Below, piece after piece: positions 56,321 through 64,000 of a stretch of DNA of 64,000 nt. A model generated the notes under the pieces. That model did no database searches. It was given only the letters and a program-made list of their open reading frames with translations, and had not been told where the DNA came from. The DNA comes from Hyparrhenia diplandra (lineage: Eukaryota > Streptophyta > Magnoliopsida > Poales > Poaceae): the NCBI GenBank assembly GCA_015847255.1, contig JADLZK010011568.1:310001-374000 (forward strand), read 5' to 3'. Each line of letters starts with the position of its first letter. The first letter of the stretch is position 1. The position numbers were made by a program, and so were the translations under genes.

Positions 56321-57936
56321 CTAATACGTCTTCCTTCCATACACACGGCGTTCCACCCACTCATTGAAATCAGGGCAATCATCATTTGTGTAGCGAACTG
56401 ATTTAGCAGCCCCCTGCACAGCTCTTGAAGAAATCCGAGAACACTTTTCAATAACCAGAGACTCTAACTTCAAAGCACGAACAACCTCACCCAATCCATC
56501 ATCAGTCAAACCATCACAAAACCCTAGCGTGAGATTAATCAAACATGGGCTACATGCAAGGAGGCGCAACCCAACATCTGTTATCGCAATGCAGCAAACA
56601 AGCTTCACTGACTCCAGGAATTGTGCACGTGAGAGGGCGTTCATCCCCTTATCATCAAAGATGTGGGCATTACCAAGTGTCAGATCACGAATTGGGCAAG
56701 ACTGAATGAGCATCACAAGACCCTCCTGTGTGAAACCTATTTCGGGCCAATCAGGATCACATCCAAAAAAATGTGAGCTCAAAAGACTGAAGCATAGGAC
56801 AGCTGAGGGCTAGGGCCTTAAGGGTGTCATCAGTTATTGATGTCCTGTAAACATAACCTTCACAATGCTGAGGATGCATCATAAGTGAAATCCTTCTAAG
56901 GTTTCTGTTGTTGTGGGCAAGGGTAACCATGTCATTGTCAGTTACACCAAGAACATAGTAAAGGCAAAGGTTCTCTAATGCTTTGCACTTGGTTAGGAGA
57001 CAACAAAGTCCTATTTCGGGCTCCGTTGAGATCCGTGCCAAAGTCAAATCCTTCAGACTACCACAGGAGAATTCATATTTGTTGTGCTGGTTCTGTCCCC
57101 TGTTTGAAGGATCACGAGGACCATGCACTATTGGCAAATGACAGGACTGAAACTCAAAGTTCTGGAGCTGCATCCATCCTGGACCAAACATTAGGAGGTC
57201 AAGCTGGCTGATACCCTCGCAGTTCTCTACTACAAGGTCTGTCAATGATCCAACTCTTCCGAGGTACTCCAGCCACTCCATATCACCAATTTTTTTAGAA
57301 TTATTCATAGCACCAAATTGCTTGCAGTCGCAGTAGAGATCATAAGCATTAAATTTCTTAGCACCAACTTTCTTGCAGCAGATAAGGTGGAGAGAAGATA
57401 GACTGATGCAACCAACAGCCACCAAGAAAAGCCCATATGAAGTTACTGCAGGTAATGTGATCAATCTGAGTGAGACCAACTTCTTGAAGCGTGCTATAAA
57501 ATCAAGGCCTGAGTCATCAATACATGAACAGGAGTTTAAGGTGAGATCAGCCAGCGAGGGGCAACCAGATGAAAGCAATTGGAGGCCATAGTTGTCTAAC
57601 TGCATCCCATTGTTTTGTGTCCAACCAGAGTAATTGAATTTTTTCGAGATCACGCCCTTCGGCGTTTTTCACAGAGTAATTGAATTCCACTTTGCATAAA
57701 TTGGGAAACCGGGAGCACAGTGATTCCAAGGCCGGTGTCACAGGGAGAACTCCACAGCCAACATAAATAGAATCCCTTAACTCTGCCTCAATGGTATAGA
57801 GACGCTTGCATACGAGGGAAAGAGAATTAAGATCACTTGTCCTGGTAAGCCTCTTGATGATCATTCCAAGCAGTTCCTCAGGGAGATCTTCCATTGAATC
57901 AGTACTGGTATAGAGACGCTTCATTGGCAACCTCAA
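56321..57936 (-). pseudogene. F-box/LRR protein gene F3, disrupted by a short insertion
   Basis: The most diverged of the three paralogues. Start ATG at 57936 (MRLPMKRLYTSTDSMEDLPE); F-box EELLGMIIKRL...SLSLVCKRLYTIEAEL. It has a single FLVAVGCISLSSLHLICCKK unit, where F1 and F2 have two, so it likely shows the ancestral LRR number. A 46-bp gain (31-bp insert 57641-57671 plus a 15-bp duplication) shifts the frame after VEFNYS. The frame resumes at FNYSGWTQNNGMQLDN and shifts again in an A/T run near 56766. It ends RRVYGRKTY at 56324. Without those two changes the frame would be about 500 codons. Confidence 0.85.
57641..57671. mobile_element. 31-bp insertion with 15-bp flanking duplication
   Basis: CAGAGTAATTGAATT is present at 57626-57640 and 57672-57686 but only once in F1 and F2. 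The 31 bases between contain a perfect ACGCC-gaa-GGCGT-like hairpin (CACGCCCTTCGGCGTT) and a T run on one side. It is either an extremely truncated target-primed insertion or repair filler. Confidence 0.7.
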
Positions 57937-58555
57937 GGTTCAATAGGTATATTCAGAGTGCTAGACTGAAATGAATGAGAAGAAAATCAGAATGAAGCAT
58001 ATGAAGATAATGAAATCGTAGCAGTCCAGTTAATCAAGATGCGCATATATACAGTGATATTTCATCTAAAAATAAAGCATCCTTCATCCAAAAGCATACA
58101 TATGAATCCTGAAGGTACTTTTACATCTATTAACAATTTGTCCTAAGCAACTTCCCATTGCTATTATTGACTTATACAGGACAGTTTTCATGTTCCTGTT
58201 CCCCAGGATAGTAATCAGAGAGTGGAATGTATCATGTATGCCACATCTTCATAAGAAGAAAAAAACTTCAGGCAGCACCCTACTTATATAAAGTACTTAT
58301 TAAAGCCCATAATCAATGAGTAAACAGATACTAGCACGACATAATTAACAACTACAGCAAACCAACGACTAGCTTGCATAACATGAAATTTTTACCCTAT
58401 TCTATGTTGTGATTTTATTCACAGAAACAAATCTCAAACAAACAATAAATCTCACGCACAATTTATAGCCAGTACTCACTGCCCTATCCAAAGATTCCAA
58501 ACCCTAACTAACTAAATATAAAGATTCGGGAGATTTGGGAAGATCTAGTGCTCAC

Positions 58556-58870
58556 CACACACGTGCGGTTCGAGGGCTGGAGCACCCAGCAGCCGGCACC
58601 GGCGGCCAGCGACGTGTAGCTTGCGGGCGTGCCTGGCGCGGCACCGACAGACTCCTCACGGACCTGGCGAAGCAGGCAGGGATGGGGCGGGTGTGCCTGG
58701 CAACCAATGGGCTGCGGCCGGCGGTGGCGGGGTCGCCGAATACCGGATGGATGCCGGTCGCTGGCTCGCGGCCTCGCCTCTCGCGTCGCGCGGCGGCGTC
58801 GGGGTTGGGATGGAGGTGGCTGCTGAGAGCCTGAGACACGATGGAGAGAAGAAGATGTGCAACAAACAGG
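58556..58870 (-). other. Noncoding first exon region of F3
   Basis: Conserved with 29027-29345. Donor at plus 58550-58555. TGGGCC motifs lie upstream at 58893 and 58959. Plus-strand frames here are shadows. Confidence 0.55.
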
Positions 58871-59205
58871 GGGGGGGCAAATTTTATTTTCATGGGCCTG
58901 CTCGCTACTACTTTAGGCGTTCTGTTGTCTGGGCTGCGAAAAGGCCTGTTTCCATTCCTGGGCCTGGAATTGAAATTTCATAATAACAGGTCAAGTGTGT
59001 AATGGTTGATTTTTAATCTCAAAAATTTAGACGAACCATTGTTGAATTACTGATTTTCTAGACAGTATTGTCTCTGCGTATCCGTATTCATCTCCGTCTC
59101 CGTATGTTTGTCCTTGCACCTTGGCCCACAAGTTTCCCTCGGCATACATATCCCACAAGTCAAAACTGAAAACGGGCACGAACCTGGCACGAACTTACGT
59201 TCCCA

Positions 59206-60871
59206 ATGGCGACGGCAGCGTTGGTGGATCCGGACGAGGGCACAAGCACAACCTGGCTGAGCCTCCCCACAGACACCTTCGTGGAGATCCTGCTGCGCCT
59301 GCCTCCGAGCACCCGGCGCTGGGTCCGCCTCGTGTGCCGGCACTGGCGTGCCGTCATCGACGAGCTGACGCCGCCGCCAAGCAAGCCGGCGGTGCTGGCG
59401 TGCTTCACCAACACTTACTCTACCTCGGCGTACGTCATCGACGACCTCGCCACCGGTGGTGCGTACAGGAAGGTGTGGGGAGTCCGAGACGACGTGACCA
59501 TGGTCGGCACATGCAACGGGCTGCTGTGCGTGTGCGACAACACCAAGCCCGGCGGCGCTATCTCGCTGCTCAACCAGGCCACCCTAGAGACGCCACTACG
59601 CCTCCCCGCCGCTGCCCGTCTCCGTCCACCAGGGCGACCGCTACGACGACGTGCGACGTCAAAGCTGGCCTCGTCACCGTCGACGGCGCCACGTACTGGG
59701 TCACCAAGGACGCCGGGGGCAGGGTGGCGTCGTTCGACCACGAGGACGAGCGCGTCGCGCTTGCCGCGCCGCTGCCGGTGGTCGGCGGGCGTGGCAGTGG
59801 CAACGTGCTCCGCCTGGTGGAGGTTCACGGCAGGTTGGGGCTTGCCGTGCGTGCCGACAGACGGGGCCCGACGAAGACCGAGGTGTGGGTTCTTCTCGGC
59901 CGGCGGCAGGGCTGGAGCCGGCAGTGCGTGCCGACAGACGGGGCCCACACCTCACAAATGAAGAGCTCATGCATATTACCGAGGATTTTTGCCGGTTCTT
60001 CATGGAAGAGGTGGTTGACTTTAGAGGAAAGTATTTTGATCAGGCATCGAATTTAGGGTCAACCAGAATATAGAGAACTTGTAGACATTGTGAATCTCAA
60101 CCTAAGTCACAATGATTATTAGAGTTTGTATGTTACTTTGTGTAGAACTACGGTAGAACTACTGTATATGAGAGAGTTGCTTATGAATGATGGATATTGT
60201 TTCAATTGGGTATATTATATTTTACACCGTCGGGTTCTATTTGGTTAAAACTGTTCACAAACACAACCGCCAGCGCAAACAAGCTTATTTCATGCGTTTG
60301 TAACTGTTAACCGTCAGTGTTAGTACAGTTATACCAGCGGGTTGATTGAATCGGCGCCTGTGGTAAAATGTTTACACAGTCGGCCACTGACTGTTACCGT
60401 CTGTAACAATATCTTTTCAGACGCGGTTAGTATTACGACACCGCCACTAATTTCTCTATTACCACTGGCGGCTAAAAAGCCGCTTGTGCAAAGATGTATT
60501 AGCACTGGCCTTTAGCGCTGGCGGATTGAACTTCCGCCACAGAAAACTCTCTACGCCCGCCACAGAAAACCTTCTCTGTTCTAGTGTGCATGCAGGTGCA
60601 GGATGAGGTGTGGCAGCGGCTCGCCGGACCGCACTTCGCGCACGGTGGCTATGTGCTCACCGTGAGTGCCAACGAGTACAGCCGGAAACACGTGTACGCG
60701 CACCGGATGCCCGACGGCGGCGAGGTGAAGTCGTTGCGGATCAGGGAGCAGGGAAAGGTGGCGGCATACTGCAAGGATGGCGATCACCTTCGGACCTTCG
60801 CCTACGTTGAGACCATGGAGCCGCTGCTGAGTGTCTTGAAAAGGAGGCATACCAAGCTGTCTTCTTGTTAG
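59206..60871 (+). pseudogene. F-box protein gene FBA2, deleted and split by a CACTA relic
   Basis: Paralogue of FBA1. ATG at 59206 (MATAALVDPDEGTSTTWLSL); F-box LPTDTFVEILLRLPPS, WVRLVCRHWRAVIDE; F-box-associated region with VGTCNGLLCVCDN. About 220 bp of the middle (FBA1's YGFGFHPTTGRYT part) is deleted near 59615-59645 with a frame change. The frame then continues as TYWVTKDAGGRVASFDHEDE and LRLVEVHGRLGLAVR to 59923. The last exon part, QRLAGPHFAHGGYVLTVSAN to VLKRRHTKLSSC, lies beyond the CACTA relic at 60602-60871. Pseudogene. Confidence 0.8.
59947..60586 (-). mobile_element. Truncated CACTA (En/Spm-type) element end
   Basis: On the minus strand the element starts CACTAGAACAGAGAAGG (60570-60586), followed by GC-rich subterminal repeats (TTTTCTGTGGCGG twice, then GCCGCCAGTGGT-like words), as in CACTA elements. 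On the plus strand, near 59955-60070, a short frame ELMHITEDFCRFF ends at a stop and may be the end of an element-encoded protein. The other terminus is missing and replaced by a junction with filler DNA. Confidence 0.78.
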
Positions 60872-61494
60872 TTCCACGCCATTACTAAGTCTGACATGGT
60901 TAGTGGTAATCTGGACCTCAATTGAACCGATTAGCAAGTATGTAGATGTGCATTTTGTGAATCCAGGATCTAGATGACACTCACTGTCAAGTTCCGGGCC
61001 AGGTTGGCCTGACATTTTACTCTTTCTTCACTTGGATTATATTCCTTCTTGTTCCATTGCCTTATATATCTATTTTGGATGGGTTTGTTGTGTACCTTGG
61101 GTTACCATGAGTGAAAGATGGAGTGCCCACGACTTAATACGTGCCATATCACAACAACAAGTAGCAGGCACACACCAAGGGAATAAGAACATGCATGCTC
61201 CCAAACATTTTTTTCCCACTCTATCTCAGCATTTATATAGTGAAGCTATATATATATATTCTTATAGCAATGCTAGGAAAACGGTGCTCTTATCGACGTA
61301 CCATTGTGTTCCTCGTGAGTACGGATTCAATACAGACTTAGTAGGGCACGAATACAGGCAGGAAAGGTAGAAAAAAGACAGAAAAAAAAAGATGGTATTG
61401 AAATTTTCTCTCTTTATTAGTAGGTATATAGATATAGATATAGATTCAAGTTCTATATATCAAAAAAAAAGCTACTAAAAACTTCAGAGGTCCC
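60872..61494. other. FBA2 3' flank
   Basis: AT-rich sequence with a TATATA run near 61250 and a TATAGA microsatellite at about 61425-61445. No gene recognised. Confidence 0.45.
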
Positions 61495-61499
61495 CGTGA

Positions 61500-62290
61500 G
61501 TTGTGACCCCGTGGGACCCATATACTTTCAGGTGGGATCCACATATAGATGTGCACCGTGCCGTGCCCGCACGCCGGGCGTCGCCGCGTCGTGCCGTGCC
61601 GTGCCGACGCGCCGTCGTGTCGCGCCCGTGCTGCCCGTGGCCGGCCGTGCCGTGCCATGGCGTGCCGTGCGAGGTAGCGGCCCAGCACGCGGCCCGCCGG
61701 GTCCCGTTTGGCCGTGCCGTGCCGGCGTGCCGCCAGCGCCGCCCACCGTGCTTGTGCCGCCCGCCCGCGGCGTCGAGGCAGCCACCGCCCGGCTGGAGGT
61801 GATGCTTCGCGCCGCCCGGCCGCCCCACTTCGCCACAGAATCGGATGGGCTCCGCCGCACCGCACCGCCGCCATGAAGCCGGAGGAGATGGGAGAGCGGC
61901 GGGCGTCCGCCGACGGCGATGGAAAGCAAGTGGAAGAGAGGGAGCGAACTGGGCGAGGCCGCGACAGCGCCTGCGCGGCAGCCCGGCGTCCGCGGACGGA
62001 GAATCTGCGGCGGCGTTACGTGCGTGAGCTGTCTGCGGTGCGTTAGGGTTAGGAAATATAGAAGTGAAACACTATGGGCTGGGCCAAAATTTACTTGTTC
62101 TTATATTTCATTGGGCCATCGGGCCGTGCCTACACCGTGCCACGGGCGGTGTACCGAGCACGCCCGGTCACCGGGCCGTGCCGTGCCTCGGCCGATATCG
62201 CCGTGCCGTGTCGTGCCTCGGACCGGGCCAGATTCCGTGCCACGGGCGTGCCAACGGGCCTCGGGCTACATGCACATGTATAGATCCACA
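61500..62290. mobile_element. Element with GTGCCGTGCC word arrays at both ends
   Basis: Dense CGTGCCGTGCC words at 61553-61735 and 62125-62250 flank a GC-rich core (61740-62040). The margins show imperfect inverted similarity (GGATCCACATATAGATGTGCAC and TGCACATGTATAGATCCAC). The layout resembles a non-autonomous DNA transposon with subterminal arrays. The several open frames through it are compositional. Confidence 0.45.
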
Positions 62291-62439
62291 ACTATTCTAG
62301 TGGGGCCCACATACTATTTATTTGAGACATGCATACTTGGATCGGTGGGACTGAGTGATCTATTGAGCATGTTTGATAATGTAAATAAATTAAGTTTTTT
62401 TCCATTTGGCCCATGGAGAAGGTTCTATATTATTTTAAA

Positions 62440-62900
62440 ACATGAATATGAGAACAATGAACCACCTGAAACTTGCTTTTGAAACATCCATATGGTGCCA
62501 TTGCAACATCTGTAAAAACACAGAGACCGATTTCCCGAGAATCGACTTTTGAAACATGCGACATCGTAAAAATACAACATGAAACATCCGATTTTACATA
62601 TGAAACGGTCGGTTAAATCATTTGAAACACCCGAGAACGTGCTATTGAAACATTCCTATGGAGCTATTGCAACATATGCAAAACACTTGAAAATCAACTT
62701 TCGAAACATCCGGAGGAACACATTTATTTATAACATAAGTCTCAAACCAACGAGAGACTTGAAGCATGTGTTTCAAAACATAGATCAATATTTACTTACG
62801 AAACATCCACAAAAACAAAAAGCTGAAACATCCGGATACATACAACTGAAACATGTGCAAAAACAATGAAAATCAACTATTGAAACATCCGGAGCGAGGA
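62440..62900. repeat. GAAACAT/GCAACAT-rich dispersed repeat
   Basis: More than a dozen GAAACAT(CC) words at irregular 20-50-base spacing, interspersed with GCAACAT. This style of repeat is seen in dispersed grass elements. No coding. Confidence 0.6.
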
Positions 62901-63780
62901 GCGAGGGTGGGTGCAAAGCCATGGAGACCTCGAGCAAGAAGAAACAAGAGAGATGTGTGGGGGCAATGGGGGCAGGGCGGCGGGGACATGAAGACCTACC
63001 TGGCGACACATCCATGGTCGCCCCGTCGGATCCGGTGGATCCACGACCGCCGCCACGATCCAGCGGATCCACGGTCACCGAGGGCCGTCGGAGCCAACGC
63101 CTCCTCCACCGCTTCAGCCATGGTCGCGCACATGGGAGGGGCCCGACACGGTGCAAAAAAAGGAGGGGGTGGGCGTGGGGAAGGTACCGCCGGAAGGACA
63201 TCGGCCCGGTCGCCGTCCGCCGGAGACAGAGGGTTGGGGAAAGAAGAGGCCTGCGCAGAAAGGAGTAGCGCCCGATAAGGTCGGCGACGGGGGCAGCGAA
63301 GGGGGAGGTGTACGTGGGTAGGTGAAGAATATCGTTGATGGGCATTGATGGGTCGTGCTTTGTGTGCCACGTCAGGACAAATCGTCACGGACGGATGCTT
63401 GAAACAAATGTTTCCATATTTGGTAGGGATTTTACAAGAGGAAGAGGAGGGGATGGAGAGATGGAGGCTATCGAACACCCCCTACCTCGTCGCCGGTGAG
63501 GTCGCCGGAGATGGAGGCAGGGGGACAACAGTGGACTGGAAGGTGGCAGAAGGTGGGGGAGAAAGGGAAATCTAGATGAACATGTAGTGATAGACATATT
63601 AAAACATGTGCTACAATAAACATGTGCAAATCATAGATCAATATATTTGTCTTGTGAATTAGACCTGTCAATTAGTTTTATAATTAGTTTTTATAGTTCT
63701 TTTAACTAATTTGCATCCAAACATTCGAGTCGTGACATTCTCAAAAAAAAAAAAAACATTCGAGTCGTGACAAGTGCTAC
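62901..63780. other. GC-rich unassigned region, then AT-rich spacer
   Basis: 62901-63590 has long open frames on both strands (for example 62785-63345 minus) with low-complexity Arg/Pro/Ser composition and no domain. It sits between GAAACAT-type words (62900 and 63400), so it may be the core of the same element. 63600-63780 is AT-rich with a short direct repeat of ACATTCGAGTCGTGACA at 63720 and 63755. Confidence 0.4.
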
Positions 63781-63821
63781 ACATTCTGCTCTATTACGAG
63801 ACGGTTAGCGCCGCCGCCGAT

Positions 63822-63829
63822 TTATATAT
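63822..63829 (+). promoter_or_regulatory. TATA box of the right-edge gene
   Basis: TTATATAT within GATTTATATATCGG, about 110 bases upstream of the ATG at 63938. The intervening sequence is a purine-rich, GA-repeat leader typical of plant 5' UTRs. Confidence 0.6.
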
Positions 63830-63937
63830 CGGCGTGCCGTGCTGCGGCGTCGTGGTGAGCAACCGGAGTGCCGTACGCCTCAAAGCAAAGCAAAGCCCCA
63901 CGCCCAGAGCACGAGAGAGATCGTGAGAGAGAAAGGC

Positions 63938-64000
63938 ATGGAGCTCGCCGTGCTCACCCGCGACGCTCCCCGCGTGTCTGCGGAGGGGACCTCGTCGCGT
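63938..64000 (+). CDS. 5' end of a gene running off the window
   Basis: ATG in context AAAGGCATGG, then 21 codons MELAVLTRDAPRVSAEGTSS(R) with GC-rich third positions and no paralogue in the window. The combination of TATA box, GA-rich leader and clean coding start makes this the best candidate for an ordinary single-copy gene here. Too short to identify. Confidence 0.6.
   Translation, partial: MELAVLTRDAPRVSAEGTSSR

Noticed and set aside
12930..60871. Whole superblock repeat as a simple assembly duplication
   Set aside because: The two copies differ in insertions (Helitron 3, LINEs, Ty3/gypsy, CACTA, F3) and in divergence along their length, which argues for true duplication, although the near-identical P2-F1/P4-F2 part still deserves a depth check.

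Overview
This is nuclear DNA from a flowering plant, almost certainly a grass. The evidence is GT-AG introns, GC-rich exons beside AT-rich introns, CTAG-ending Helitrons, grass-type LINE tails, a Stowaway-like MITE, a Ty3/gypsy chromovirus and a CACTA end. No bacterial-style operon, CRISPR, rRNA or tRNA was seen.

The core is a nested tandem duplication of three gene types. (i) PCNA-like sliding-clamp genes lie on the + strand at four loci holding six clamp units: P1 14136-16133, P2 20133-23445, P3 36392-44013 and P4 45337-48631. (ii) F-box/LRR genes lie on the - strand: F1 26757-28386, F2 51949-53570, F3 56321-57936, plus two short relics. (iii) F-box genes of the F-box-associated type lie on the + strand: FBA1 33832-35046 and FBA2 59206-60871. 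The order P-P-F-FBA occurs twice, about 12.9-35.0 kb and 35.8-60.9 kb, so this looks like a duplicated superblock of roughly 22-25 kb with an extra F-box gene in the second copy. A further partial block (5056-12120) matches the sequence between the PCNA and F-box genes.

The most interesting item is P4, and its damaged sister P2. Two PCNA units are fused head to tail in one reading frame, with no stop or intron at the join. The spliced P4 model (7 exons, 1614 nt) stays open for 537 codons and would encode a covalent double clamp.

The paralogous blocks act as built-in empty sites, which fixes the ends of many insertions: a 4436-bp Helitron (6536-10971), a 383-bp LINE fragment with an 18-bp target duplication, a 182-bp MITE with an 8-bp duplication, and a Ty3/gypsy element (36840-42552) inside the P3 coding region. 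A LINE-like ORF1-only element (30180-33380) has its own near-perfect target duplication. A broken CACTA element splits FBA2.

Left edge (1-1800): two related first exons of an unrecognised gene on the - strand. Right edge: a GC-rich repeat region (61.5-63.6 kb), then the TATA box and first 21 codons of a new gene (63938-64000). Most gene copies carry small indels, many in homopolymers. These may be real pseudogenisation or residual assembly error, and I cannot separate the two from sequence alone.
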